DNA from: Meghimatium bilineatum | Lineage: Eukaryota > Mollusca > Gastropoda > Stylommatophora > Philomycidae | Direction of reading: 5' to 3' | Assembly (NCBI GenBank): GCA_034231615.1 | Contig: CM067316.1 | Coordinates: 29,627,714-29,691,713, forward strand | DNA: 64,000 nt | Shown here: piece by piece, positions 22,564 to 34,898 of the stretch | Position numbering within the stretch: position 1 is the stretch's first letter | Layout of the letters: every line of letters begins with the position of its first letter | Translations under genes and position numbers: made by a program | Notes under the pieces: model-generated | Databases searched by the model: none | Seen by the model: only the letters and a program-made list of their open reading frames with translations | Told to the model about the DNA's origin: nothing

Positions 22564-23179
22564 GTTTAGTACGTCAAAACTCAGTGTTTTGTGGCATATT
22601 ACTCACAAATTGGGTGTACAAGCTTACTACACTTGAATTGAGTGTATTCTGACTTGTTACACATGACTGTTGTTTTGCAGCTTAATAACTAAGAACACTG
22701 GCGAATTATACACAAATTAGGTCTCTTGCTGTTTAGTACGTCAAAACTCAGTGTTCTATGGCATATTACTCACAAATTGGGTGTACTGCAGCTTACTAAT
22801 CCAGAAATTGCAGTCTGGACACACGAATTTGGTGTATTCTAGCTAACTACGTTAGAACTCGGTGTATTCTGTCATATTACTCACAAATTCATTGTTCTGA
22901 AGCTTACTACACTTGAATTGAGTCTATTCTGGCCTATTATACATCATTTCATAGTAATGCAGCATAATACGTCAGAATACTGTCGTATTACACACAAATT
23001 AGGTCTTGCTGTTTAGTACGTCAAAACTCAGTGTTTTGTGGCATATTACTCACAAATTGGGTGTACTGAAGCTTACTACACTTGAATTGTGTATTCTGGC
23101 CTGTTACACATGACTTCGTTGTTTTGGAGCTTAATAACTAAGAACACTGGCTAATTATACACAAATTAGGTCTCTTGCT

Positions 23180-23461
23180 GTTTAGTACGTCAAAACTCCG
23201 TGTTCTATGGCATATTACTCACAAATTGGGTGTACTGCAGCTTACTACACCAGAAATTGCAGTCTGGACACACGAATTGGGTGTATTCCAGTTTAGTACG
23301 CCAAAACTCGTTGTATTCTGGCATATTACTCACAAATTCATTGTACTGAAGCATACTACACTAGAATTGAGTGTATTCTGGCCTGTTACACATGACTTCG
23401 TTGTTTTGCAGCTTAATAACTAAGAACACTGGCTAATTATACACAAATTAGGTCTCTTGCT
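23180..23461 (+). repeat. Reference F-type unit A-B-F-D-E (282 bases)
   Basis: In place of C it has a 60-base subunit F that starts GTTTAGTACGCCAAAACTC, so it looks like a second A subunit placed after B. B here ends GGGTGTATTCCA instead of TTGGTGTATTCTA, which removes a TAG stop. As all its subunits are multiples of three, one frame stays open for 82 codons, ending at TAA in E. About 25 copies occur. Domain I copies are mostly 280 bases because F has lost two bases. Confidence 0.9.
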
Positions 23462-24355
23462 GTTTAGTACGTCAAAACTCAGTGTTTTGTGGCATATTAC
23501 TCACAAATTGGGTGTACAAGCTTACTACACTTGAATTGAGTGTATTCTGACTTGTTACACATGACTGTTGTTTTGCAGCTTAATAACTAAGAACACTGGC
23601 GAATTATACACAAATTAGGTCTCTTGCTGTTTAGTACGTCAAAACTCAGTGTTCTATGGCATATTACTCACAAATTGGGTGTACTGCAGCTTACTACACC
23701 AGAAATTGCAGTCTGGACACACGAATTTGGTGTATTCTAGCTTACTACGTTAGAACTCGGTGTATTCTGGCATATTACTCACAAGTTCATTGTTCTGAAG
23801 CTTACTACATAAGAAGTGAGTGTATTCTGGCCTATTATACATCATTTCGTTGTATTGCAGCATAATACGTCAGAATACTGTCGTATTACACACAGATCAG
23901 ATCTTGCTGTTTAGTACGTCAAAACTCAGTGTTCTATTGCATATTACTCACAAATTGGGTGTACTGCAGCTTACTACTCCAGAAATTGCAGTCTGGACAC
24001 ACGAATTTGGTGTATTCTAGCTAACTACGTTAGAACTCGGTGTATTCTGTCATATTACAAATTCATTGTTCTGAAGCTGACTACACTTGAATTGAGTCTA
24101 TTCTGGCCTATTATACATCATTTCATAGTAATGCAGCATAATACGTCAGAATACTGTCGTATTACACACAAATTAGGTCTTGCTGTTTAGTACGTCAAAA
24201 CTCCGTGTTCTATGGCATATTACTCACAAATTGGGTGTACTGAAGCTTACTACACTTGAATTGAGTGTATTCTGGCCTGTTACACATGACTTCGTTGTTA
24301 TGCAGCTTAATAACTAAGAACACTGGCGAATTATACACAAATTAGGTCTCTTGCT
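23180..24355 (+). repeat. 1176-base five-unit block, copy 1
   Basis: The order is F-type (282), short (167), long (280), long (276), short (171). The second long unit has C shortened by four bases (CATATTACAAATTC) and AAGCTGACTACAC, which destroys the usual CTTACTAC start of D. The short unit has GTTATGCAGC, unlike the other copies. Confidence 0.87.
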
Positions 24356-26598
24356 GTTTAGTACGTCAAAACTCAGTGTTCTATTGCATATTACTCACAA
24401 ATTGGGTGTACTGCAGCTTACTACACCAGAAATTGCAGTCTGGACACACGAATTTGGTGTATTCTAGCTTACTACGTTAGAACTCGGTGTATTCTGGCAT
24501 ATTACTCACAAGTTCATTGTTCTGAAGCTTACTACATAAGAAGTGAGTGTATTCTGGCCTATTATACATCATTTCGTTGTATTGCAGCATAATACGTCAG
24601 AATACTGTCGTATTACACACAGATCAGATCTTGCTGTTTAGTACGTCAAAACTCAGTGTTCTATGGCATATTACTCACAAATTGGGTGTACTGCAGCTTA
24701 CTACACCAGAAATTGCAGTCTGGACACACGAATTTGGTGTATTCTAGCTTACTACGTTAGAACTCGGTGTATTCTGGCATATTACTCACGTTCATTGTTC
24801 TGAAGCTTACTACACATGAATTGAGTCTATTCTGGCCTATTATACATCATTTCGTAGTAATGCAGCATAATACGTCAGAATAATGTCGTATTACACACAA
24901 ATTAGGTCTTGTTGTTTAGTACGTCAAAACTCAGTGTTTTGTGGCATATTACTCACAAATTGGGTTTACTGAAGCTTACTACACTTGAATTGAGTGTATT
25001 CTGGCCTGTTACACATGACTTCGTTGTTTTGCAGCTTAATAACTAAGAACACTGGCGAATTATACACAAATTAGGTCTCTTGCTGTTTAGTACGTCAAAA
25101 CTCATTGTTCTATTGCATATTACTCACAAATTGGGTGTACTGAAGCTTACTACACTTGAATTGAGTGTACTCTGACTTGTTACACATGACTGTTGTTGTG
25201 CAGCTTAATAACTAAGAACACTGGCGAATTATACACAAATTAGGTCTCTTGCTGTTTAGTACGTCAAAACTCAGTGTTCTATTGCATATTACTCACAAAT
25301 TGGGTGTACTGCAGCTTACTACACCAGAAATTGCAGTCTGGACACACGAATTTGGTGTATTCTAGCTTACTACGTTAGAACTCGGTGTATTCTGGCATAT
25401 TACTCACAAGTTCATTGTTCTGAAGCTTACTACACTTGAATTGAGTCTATTCTGGCCTATTATACATCATTTCGTAGTAATGCAGCATAATACGTCAGAA
25501 TACTGTCGTATTACACACAAATTAGGTCTTGCTGTTTAGTACGTCAAAACTCAGTGTTTTGTGGCATATTACTCACAAATTGGGTGTACAAGCTTACTAC
25601 ACTTGAATTGAGTGTATTCTGACTTGTTACACATGACTGTTGTTTTGCAGCTTAATAACTAAGAACACTGGCGAATTATACACAAATTAGGTCTCTTGCT
25701 GTTTAGTACGTCAAAACTCAGTGTTCTATGGCATATTACTCACAAATTGGGTGTACTGCAGCTTACTAATCCAGAAATTGCAGTCTGGACACACGAATTT
25801 GGTGTATTCTAGCTAACTACGTTAGAACTCGGTGTATTCTGTCATATTACTCACAAATTCATTGTTCTGAAGCTTACTACACTTGAATTGAGTCTATTCT
25901 GGCCTATTATACATCATTTCATAGTAATGCAGCATAATACGTCAGAATACTGTCGTATTACACACAAATTAGGTCTTGCTGTTTAGTACGTCAAAACTCA
26001 GTGTTTTGTGGCATATTACTCACAAATTGGGTGTACTGAAGCTTACTACACTTGAATTGTGTATTCTGGCCTGTTACACATGACTTCGTTGTTTTGGAGC
26101 TTAATAACTAAGAACACTGGCTAATTATACACAAATTAGGTCTCTTGCTGTTTAGTACGTCAAAACTCCGTGTTCTATGGCATATTACTCACAAATTGGG
26201 TGTACTGCAGCTTACTACACCAGAAATTGCAGTCTGGACACACGAATTGGGTGTATTCCAGTTTAGTACGCCAAAACTCGTTGTATTCTGGCATATTACT
26301 CACAAATTCATTGTACTGAAGCATACTACACTAGAATTGAGTGTATTCTGGCCTGTTACACATGACTTCGTTGTTTTGCAGCTTAATAACTAAGAACACT
26401 GGCTAATTATACACAAATTAGGTCTCTTGCTGTTTAGTACGTCAAAACTCAGTGTTTTGTGGCATATTACTCACAAATTGGGTGTACAAGCTTACTACAC
26501 TTGAATTGAGTGTATTCTGACTTGTTACACATGACTGTTGTTTTGCAGCTTAATAACTAAGAACACTGGCGAATTATACACAAATTAGGTCTCTTGCT
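24356..26598 (+). repeat. 7.85-kb spaced duplication, first segment, copy 1
   Basis: Units from the long unit at 24356 through the short unit at 26432 recur at 32209-34451 with the same length (2243 bases) and an offset of 7853. The changes AATAATGTCG and GGGTTTACTG in this copy are not in the other. Confidence 0.87.
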
Positions 26599-27325
26599 GT
26601 TTAGTACGTCAAAACTCAGTGTTCTATGGCATATTACTCACAAATTGGGTGTACTGCAGCTTACTACACCAGAAATTGCAGTCTGGACACACGAATTTGG
26701 TGTATTCTAGCTTACTACGTTAGAACTCGGTGTATTCTGGCATATTACTCACAAGTTCATTGTTCTGAAGCTTACTACATAAGAAGTGAGTGTATTCTGG
26801 CCTATTATACATCATTTCGTTGTATTGCAGCATAATACGTCAGAATACTGTCGTATTACACACAGATCAGATCTTGCTGTTTAGTACGTCAAAACTCAGT
26901 GTTCTATTGCATATTACTCACAAATTGGGTGTACTGCAGCTTACTACTCCAGAAATTGCAGTCTGGACACACGAATTTGGTGTATTCTAGCTAACTACGT
27001 TAGAACTCGGTGTATTCTGTCATATTACAAATTCATTGTTCTGAAGCTGACTACACTTGAATTGAGTCTATTCTGGCCTATTATACATCATTTCATAGTA
27101 ATGCAGCATAATACGTCAGAATACTGTCGTATTACACACAAATTAGGTCTTGCTGTTTAGTACGTCAAAACTCCGTGTTCTATGGCATATTACTCACAAA
27201 TTGGGTGTACTGAAGCTTACTACACTTGAATTGAGTGTATTCTGGCCTGTTACACATGACTTCGTTGTTTTGGAGCTTAATAACTAAGAACACTGGCTAA
27301 TTATACACAAATTAGGTCTCTTGCT
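24636..27325 (+). repeat. 2.97-kb tandem repeat, copy 2 (incomplete)
   Basis: It follows copy 1 without a gap and matches it for 12 units. In the last short unit (27155) it switches: GTTTTGGAGC and CTGGCTAATT replace the GTTATGCAGC and CTGGCGAATT of copy 1. It then runs on into another F-type unit instead of a long one. Two differences seen near its start (AATAATGTCG, GGGTTTACTG) are shared with 18786-19130 and not with copy 1. Confidence 0.86.
26150..27325 (+). repeat. 1176-base five-unit block, copy 2
   Basis: It forms the end of the second 2.97-kb repeat and, at the same time, the first of two directly tandem 1176-base copies. Its last short unit has GTTTTGGAGC and CTGGCTAATT, matching the next copy. 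Confidence 0.88.
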
Positions 27326-28501
27326 GTTTAGTACGTCAAAACTCCGTGTTCTATGGCATATTACTCACAAATTGGGTGTACTGCAGCTTACTACACCAGA
27401 AATTGCAGTCTGGACACACGAATTGGGTGTATTCCAGTTTAGTACGCCAAAACTCGTTGTATTCTGGCATATTACTCACAAATTCATTGTACTGAAGCAT
27501 ACTACACTAGAATTGAGTGTATTCTGGCCTGTTACACATGACTTCGTTGTTTTGCAGCTTAATAACTAAGAACACTGGCTAATTATACACAAATTAGGTC
27601 TCTTGCTGTTTAGTACGTCAAAACTCAGTGTTTTGTGGCATATTACTCACAAATTGGGTGTACAAGCTTACTACACTTGAATTGAGTGTATTCTGACTTG
27701 TTACACATGACTGTTGTTTTGCAGCTTAATAACTAAGAACACTGGCGAATTATACACAAATTAGGTCTCTTGCTGTTTAGTACGTCAAAACTCAGTGTTC
27801 TATGGCATATTACTCACAAATTGGGTGTACTGCAGCTTACTACACCAGAAATTGCAGTCTGGACACACGAATTTGGTGTATTCTAGCTTACTACGTTAGA
27901 ACTCGGTGTATTCTGGCATATTACTCACAAGTTCATTGTTCTGAAGCTTACTACATAAGAAGTGAGTGTATTCTGGCCTATTATACATCATTTCGTTGTA
28001 TTGCAGCATAATACGTCAGAATACTGTCGTATTACACACAGATCAGATCTTGCTGTTTAGTACGTCAAAACTCAGTGTTCTATTGCATATTACTCACAAA
28101 TTGGGTGTACTGCAGCTTACTACTCCAGAAATTGCAGTCTGGACACACGAATTTGGTGTATTCTAGCTAACTACGTTAGAACTCGGTGTATTCTGTCATA
28201 TTACAAATTCATTGTTCTGAAGCTGACTACACTTGAATTGAGTCTATTCTGGCCTATTATACATCATTTCATAGTAATGCAGCATAATACGTCAGAATAC
28301 TGTCGTATTACACACAAATTAGGTCTTGCTGTTTAGTACGTCAAAACTCCGTGTTCTATGGCATATTACTCACAAATTGGGTGTACTGAAGCTTACTACA
28401 CTTGAATTGAGTGTATTCTGGCCTGTTACACATGACTTCGTTGTTTTGGAGCTTAATAACTAAGAACACTGGCTAATTATACACAAATTAGGTCTCTTGC
28501 T
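27326..28501 (+). repeat. 1176-base five-unit block, copy 3
   Basis: It is directly tandem to copy 2, and I saw no difference between them. A further F-type unit (28502-28783) starts a fourth round that is not completed; that unit has AGCATACTACACCAG and GTACTCCAAAAC, changes shared with the F-type units at 36353 and 41307. Confidence 0.88.
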
Positions 28502-28783
28502 GTTTAGTACGTCAAAACTCCGTGTTCTATGGCATATTACTCACAAATTGGGTGTACTGCAGCATACTACACCAGAAATTGCAGTCTGGACACACGAATT
28601 GGGTGTATTCCAGTTTAGTACTCCAAAACTCGTTGTATTCTGGCATATTACTCACAAATTCATTGTACTGAAGCATACTACACTAGAATTGAGTGTATTC
28701 TGGCCTGTTACACATGACTTCGTTGTTTTGCAGCTTAATAACTAAGAACACTGGCGAATTATACACAAATTAGGTCTCTTGCT

Positions 28784-29050
28784 GTTTAGTACGTCAAAAC
28801 TCAGTGTTCTATTGCATATTACTCACATATTGGGTGTACTGCAGCTTACTACACCAGAAATTGCAGTCTGGACACACGAATTTGGTGTATTCTAGCTTAC
28901 TACGTTAGAAGGTGAATTCTGGCATATTACTCACAAGTTCATTGTTCTGAAGCTTACTACATTAGAAGTGAGTGTATTATACATCATTTCGTTGTATTTT
29001 AGCATAATACGTCAGAATACTGTCGTATTACACACAGATTAGATCTTGCT
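28784..29050 (+). repeat. Shortened long unit (267 bases), copy 1
   Basis: C has lost three bases and gained a change (GTTAGAAGGTGAATTCTGG), which creates an EcoRI site (GAATTC). D has lost ten bases: GAGTGTATTATACATC in place of GAGTGTATTCTGGCCTATTATACATC. The lost piece is flanked by the direct repeat TATT, as expected for slippage. A has CACATATTGGG. Confidence 0.88.
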
Positions 29051-29339
29051 GTTTAGTACGTCAAAACTCAGTGTTTTGTGGCATATTACTCACAAATTGG
29101 GTGTACTGAAGCTTACTACACTTGAATTGAGTGTATTCTGGCCTGTTACACATGACTTTGGTGTATTCTAGCTAACTAGGTTAGAACTCGGTGTATTCTG
29201 TCATATTACTCACAAATTCATTGTTCTGAAGCTTACTTCACTTGAATTGAGTCTATTCTGGCCTATTATACATCATTTCATAGTAATGCAGCATAATACG
29301 TCAGAATACTGTCGTATTACACACAAATTAGGTCTTGCT
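29051..29339 (+). repeat. H-type hybrid unit 2
   Basis: A (GTTTTGTGG), D/B fusion with junction CATGACTTTGGTG near 29156, then GCTAACTAGG at the start of C, and D with TTTCATAGTAATG. Length 289. The CTAACTAGG change is shared only with the copy at 36902. Confidence 0.88.
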
Positions 29340-29510
29340 GTTTAGTACGTCAAAACTGAGTGTTTTGTGGCATATTACTCACAAATTGGGTGTACTGAAG
29401 CTTACTACACTTGAATTGAGTGTATTCTGGCCTGTTACACATGACTTCGTTGTTTTGGAGCTTAATAACTAAGAACACTGGCTAATTATACACAAATTAG
29501 GTCTCTTGCT

Positions 29511-29959
29511 GTTTAGTACGTCAAAACTCAGTTCTATGGCATATTACTCACAAATTGGGTGTACTGCAGCTTACTACACTTGAATTGAATGTATTCTGGC
29601 CTGTTACACATGACTTCGTTGTTTTGCAGCTTAATAACTAAGAACACTGGCTAATTATACACAAATTAGGTCTCTTGCTGTTTAGTACGTCAAAACTCAG
29701 TGTTCTGTGGCATATTACTCACAAATTGGGTGTACTGCAGCTTACTACACCAGAAATTGCAGTCTGGACAAACGAATTTGGTGTATTCTAGCTTACTACG
29801 TTAGAAGTCGGTGTATTCTGTCATATTACTCACACGTTCATTGTTCTGAAGCTTACTACACTTGAATTGAGTCTATTCTGGCCTATTATACATCATTTCG
29901 TAGTAATGCAGCATAATACGTCAGAATACTGTCGTATTACACACAAATTAGGTCTTGCT
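29511..29959 (+). repeat. Variant short unit plus long unit
   Basis: The short unit (29511-29679) has CTCAGTTCTATGG, two bases lost, and an A subunit that ends GTACTGCA like a long unit, yet D follows directly. This arose by an exchange different from that in the CTCATTG doublets. The long unit (29680-29959) has GGACAAACG in B and CTCACACGTTC in C. The pair recurs at 37362-37810. Confidence 0.82.
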
Positions 29960-30130
29960 GTTTAGTACGTCACAACTTAGTGTTTTGTGGCATATTACTC
30001 ACAAATTGGGTGTACTGAAGCTTACTACATTTGAATTGAGTGTATTCTGGCCTGTTACACATGACTTCGTTGTTTTGCAGCTTAATAACTAAGAACACTG
30101 GCGAATTATACACAAATTAGGTCTCTTGCT

Positions 30131-31588
30131 GTTTAGTACGTCAGAACTCCGTGTTCTATGGCATATTACTGACAAATTGGGTGTACTGCAGCTTACTACA
30201 CCAGAAATTGCAGTCTGGACACACGAATTTGGTGTATTCTAGCTTACTACGTTAGAACTCGGTGTATTCTGGCATATTACTCACAAGTTCATTGTTCTGA
30301 AGCTTACTACATAAGAAGTGAGTGTATTCTGGCCTATTATACATCATTTCGTTGTATTGCAGCATAATACGTCAGAATACTGTCGTATTACACACAGATC
30401 AGATCTTGCTGTTTAGTACGTCAAAACTCAGTGTTCTATGGCATATTACTCACAAATTGGGTGTACTGCAGCTTACTACACCAGAAATTGCAGTCTGGAC
30501 ACACGAATTTGGTGTATTCTAGCTTACTACGTTAGAACTCGGTGTATTCTGGCATATTACTCACGTTCATTGTTCTGAAGCTTACTACACATGAATTGAG
30601 TCTATTCTGGCCTATTATACATCATTTCGTAGTAATGCAGCATAATACGTCAGAATACTGTCGTATTACACACAAATTAGGTCTTGTTGTTTAGTACGTC
30701 AAAACTCAGTGTTTTGTGGCATATTACTCACAAATTGGGTGTACTGAAGCTTACTACACTTGAATTGAGTGTATTCTGGCCTGTTACACATGACTTCGTT
30801 GTTATGCAGCTTAATAACTAAGAACACTGGCGAATTATACACAAATTAGGTCTCTTGCTGTTTAGTACGTCAAAACTCAGTGTTCTATTGCATATTACTC
30901 ACAAATTGGGTGTACTGCAGCTTACTACACCAGAAATTGCAGTCTGGACACACGAATTTGGTGTATTCTAGCTTACTACGTTAGAACTCGGTGTATTCTG
31001 GCATATTACTCACAAGTTCATTGTTCTGAAGCTTACTACATAAGAAGTGAGTGTATTCTGGCCTATTATACATCATTTCGTTGTATTGCAGCATAATACG
31101 TCAGAATACTGTCGTATTACACACAGATCAGATCTTGCTGTTTAGTACGTCAAAACTCAGTGTTCTATGGCATATTACTCATAAATTGGGTGTACTGCAG
31201 CTTACTACACCAGAAATTGCAGTCTGGACACACGAATTTGGTGTATTCTAGCTTACTACGTTAGAACTCGGTGTATTCTGGCATATTACTCACGTTCATT
31301 GTTCTGAAGCTTACTACACATGAATTGAGTCTATTCTGGCCTATTATACATCATTTCGTAGTAATGCAGCATAATACGTCAGAATACTGTCGTATTACAC
31401 ACAAATTAGGTCTTGTTGTTTAGTACGTCAAAACTCAGTGTTTTGTGGCATATTACTCACAAATTGGGTGTACTGAAGCTTACTACACTTGAATTGAGTG
31501 TATTCTGGCCTGTTACACATGACTTCGTTGTTTTGCAGCTTAATAACTAAGAACACTGGCGAATTATACACAAATTAGGTCTCTTGCT
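30131..31588 (+). repeat. Two tandem copies of a 729-base block (long, long, short)
   Basis: Copy 1 is 30131-30859 and copy 2 is 30860-31588, each 280+278+171 bases. Both have CAGATCAGATCTTGCT in the first long unit and GTCTTGTTGTTTAG after the second. Copy 1 opens with CAGAACTCCGTG and TACTGACAAATT; copy 2 has TACTCATAAATT in its second long unit. A third copy starts at 32209. Confidence 0.85.
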
Positions 31589-32208
31589 GTTTAGTACGTC
31601 AAAACTCATTGTTCTATTGCATATTACTCACAAATTGGGTGTACTGAAGCTTACTACACTTGAATTGAGTGTACTCTGACTTGTTACACATGACTGTTGT
31701 TGTGCAGCTTAATAACTAAGAACACTGGCGAATTATACACAAATTAGGTCTCTTGCTGTTTAGTACGTCAAAACTCAGTGTTCTATTGCATATTACTCAC
31801 AAATTGGGTGTACTGCAGCTTACTACACCAGAAATTGCAGTCTGGACACACGAATGTGGTGTATTCTAGCTTACTACGTTAGAACTCGGTGTATTCTGGC
31901 ATATTACTCACAAGTTCATTGTTCTGAAGCTTACTACTATTGAATTTAGTCTATTCTGGCCTATTATACATCATTTCGTAGTAATGCAGCAAAATACGTC
32001 AGAATACTGTCGTATTACACACACATTAGGTCTTGCTGTTTAGTACGTCAAAACTGAGTGTTTTGTGGCATATTACTCACAAATTGGGTGTACTGAAGCT
32101 TACTACACTTGAATTGAGTGTATTCTGGCCTGTTACACATGACTTCGTTGTTATGCAGCTTAATAACTAAGAACACTGGCGAATTATACACAAATTAGGT
32201 CTCTTGCT
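31589..32208 (+). repeat. Linker of short, long and short units
   Basis: The units at 31589, 31758 and 32038 link the 729-base copies to the next set and complete a 1349-base period (30860-32208), which starts again at 32209. The series 31418-32766 matches 17437-18785 in order and length at an offset of 13,981, with CACGAATGTGG and TATTGAATTTAG conserved. Confidence 0.8.
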
Positions 32209-34451
32209 GTTTAGTACGTCAAAACTCAGTGTTCTATTGCATATTACTCACAAATTGGGTGTACTGCAGCTTACTACACCAGAAATTGCAGTCTGGACAC
32301 ACGAATTTGGTGTATTCTAGCTTACTACGTTAGAACTCGGTGTATTCTGGCATATTACTCACAAGTTCATTGTTCTGAAGCTTACTACATAAGAAGTGAG
32401 TGTATTCTGGCCTATTATACATCATTTCGTTGTATTGCAGCATAATACGTCAGAATACTGTCGTATTACACACAGATCAGATCTTGCTGTTTAGTACGTC
32501 AAAACTCAGTGTTCTATGGCATATTACTCACAAATTGGGTGTACTGCAGCTTACTACACCAGAAATTGCAGTCTGGACACACGAATTTGGTGTATTCTAG
32601 CTTACTACGTTAGAACTCGGTGTATTCTGGCATATTACTCACGTTCATTGTTCTGAAGCTTACTACACATGAATTGAGTCTATTCTGGCCTATTATACAT
32701 CATTTCGTAGTAATGCAGCATAATACGTCAGAATACTGTCGTATTACACACAAATTAGGTCTTGTTGTTTAGTACGTCAAAACTCAGTGTTTTGTGGCAT
32801 ATTACTCACAAATTGGGTGTACTGAAGCTTACTACACTTGAATTGAGTGTATTCTGGCCTGTTACACATGACTTCGTTGTTTTGCAGCTTAATAACTAAG
32901 AACACTGGCGAATTATACACAAATTAGGTCTCTTGCTGTTTAGTACGTCAAAACTCATTGTTCTATTGCATATTACTCACAAATTGGGTGTACTGAAGCT
33001 TACTACACTTGAATTGAGTGTACTCTGACTTGTTACACATGACTGTTGTTGTGCAGCTTAATAACTAAGAACACTGGCGAATTATACACAAATTAGGTCT
33101 CTTGCTGTTTAGTACGTCAAAACTCAGTGTTCTATTGCATATTACTCACAAATTGGGTGTACTGCAGCTTACTACACCAGAAATTGCAGTCTGGACACAC
33201 GAATTTGGTGTATTCTAGCTTACTACGTTAGAACTCGGTGTATTCTGGCATATTACTCACAAGTTCATTGTTCTGAAGCTTACTACACTTGAATTGAGTC
33301 TATTCTGGCCTATTATACATCATTTCGTAGTAATGCAGCATAATACGTCAGAATACTGTCGTATTACACACAAATTAGGTCTTGCTGTTTAGTACGTCAA
33401 AACTCAGTGTTTTGTGGCATATTACTCACAAATTGGGTGTACAAGCTTACTACACTTGAATTGAGTGTATTCTGACTTGTTACACATGACTGTTGTTTTG
33501 CAGCTTAATAACTAAGAACACTGGCGAATTATACACAAATTAGGTCTCTTGCTGTTTAGTACGTCAAAACTCAGTGTTCTATGGCATATTACTCACAAAT
33601 TGGGTGTACTGCAGCTTACTAATCCAGAAATTGCAGTCTGGACACACGAATTTGGTGTATTCTAGCTAACTACGTTAGAACTCGGTGTATTCTGTCATAT
33701 TACTCACAAATTCATTGTTCTGAAGCTTACTACACTTGAATTGAGTCTATTCTGGCCTATTATACATCATTTCATAGTAATGCAGCATAATACGTCAGAA
33801 TACTGTCGTATTACACACAAATTAGGTCTTGCTGTTTAGTACGTCAAAACTCAGTGTTTTGTGGCATATTACTCACAAATTGGGTGTACTGAAGCTTACT
33901 ACACTTGAATTGTGTATTCTGGCCTGTTACACATGACTTCGTTGTTTTGGAGCTTAATAACTAAGAACACTGGCTAATTATACACAAATTAGGTCTCTTG
34001 CTGTTTAGTACGTCAAAACTCCGTGTTCTATGGCATATTACTCACAAATTGGGTGTACTGCAGCTTACTACACCAGAAATTGCAGTCTGGACACACGAAT
34101 TGGGTGTATTCCAGTTTAGTACGCCAAAACTCGTTGTATTCTGGCATATTACTCACAAATTCATTGTACTGAAGCATACTACACTAGAATTGAGTGTATT
34201 CTGGCCTGTTACACATGACTTCGTTGTTTTGCAGCTTAATAACTAAGAACACTGGCTAATTATACACAAATTAGGTCTCTTGCTGTTTAGTACGTCAAAA
34301 CTCAGTGTTTTGTGGCATATTACTCACAAATTGGGTGTACAAGCTTACTACACTTGAATTGAGTGTATTCTGACTTGTTACACATGACTGTTGTTTTGCA
34401 GCTTAATAACTAAGAACACTGGCGAATTATACACAAATTAGGTCTCTTGCT
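32209..34451 (+). repeat. 7.85-kb spaced duplication, first segment, copy 2
   Basis: It is collinear with 24356-26598. Its sub-block 33387-34451 (short, long, short, F-type, short; 1065 bases) also occurs at 22564, 25534 and 39515, always with the same length. Confidence 0.87.
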
Positions 34452-34898
34452 GTTTAGTACGTCAAAACTCAGTGTTCTATGGCATATTACTCACAAATTG
34501 GGTGTACTGCAGCTTACTACACCAGAAATTGCAGTCTGGACACACGAATTTGGTGTATTCTAGCTTACTACGTTAGAACTCGGTGTATTCTGTCATATTA
34601 CAAATTCATTGTTATGAAGCTGACTACACTTGAATTGAGTCTATTCTGGCCTATTATACATCATTTCATAGTAATGCAGCATAATACGTCAGAATACTGT
34701 CGTATTACACACAAATTAGGTCTTGCTGTTTAGTACGTCAAAACTCCGTGTTCTATGGCATATTACTCACAAATTGGGTGTACTGAAGCTTACTACACTT
34801 GAATTGAGTGTATTCTGGCCTGTTACACATGACTTCGTTGTTATGCAGCTTAATAACTAAGAACACTGGCGAATTATACACAAATTAGGTCTCTTGCT
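34003..34898 (+). repeat. 1176-base block with one long unit lost (896 bases)
   Basis: The order is F-type, short, a single long unit, short. The two long units of the complete block are replaced by one, at 34452, so that exactly 280 bases are missing. Confidence 0.86.
34452..34727 (+). repeat. Fused long unit (in-register loss of 280 bases)
   Basis: A and B and the start of C (GCTTACTACG) come from the first long unit of the 1176-base block; from TGTCATATTACAAATTC on, the sequence is that of the second. The crossover lies within C, between about 34568 and 34592. It has GTTATGAAGC, and AAGCTGAC where the HindIII site should be. The exchange merges frames and makes an 84-codon open frame from 34479. 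Confidence 0.85.

Larger units (their letters stand above)
21666..24635 (+). repeat. 2.97-kb tandem repeat, copy 1
   Basis: Thirteen units: long, short, short, long, short, long, short, F-type, short, long, long, short, long. The next unit at 24636 restarts the series. Inside it the long unit at 22731 has CTTACTAATCCAG in B, and the short unit at 23011 has GAATTGTGTATTC and GTTTTGGAGC. Confidence 0.88.
28055..30130 (+). repeat. 7.85-kb spaced duplication, second segment, copy 1
   Basis: Long, short, F-type, shortened long, H-type, short, short, long and short units, 2076 bases, recur at 35906-37981 with an offset of 7851. Single-base differences I saw are GTTTAGTACG against GTTTCGTACG, GGCGAATTATAC against GGCGATTTATAC and TTAGAAGTCGG against TTAGAACTCGG. 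Confidence 0.88.

Noticed and set aside
23175-23423. 82-codon frame in F-type units as a conserved small protein gene
   Set aside because: The peptide is the direct translation of the satellite subunits, repeats itself internally, and is broken by indels in several copies (for example at 5704 and in the domain I copies). Its conservation equals that of the non-coding parts of the array.
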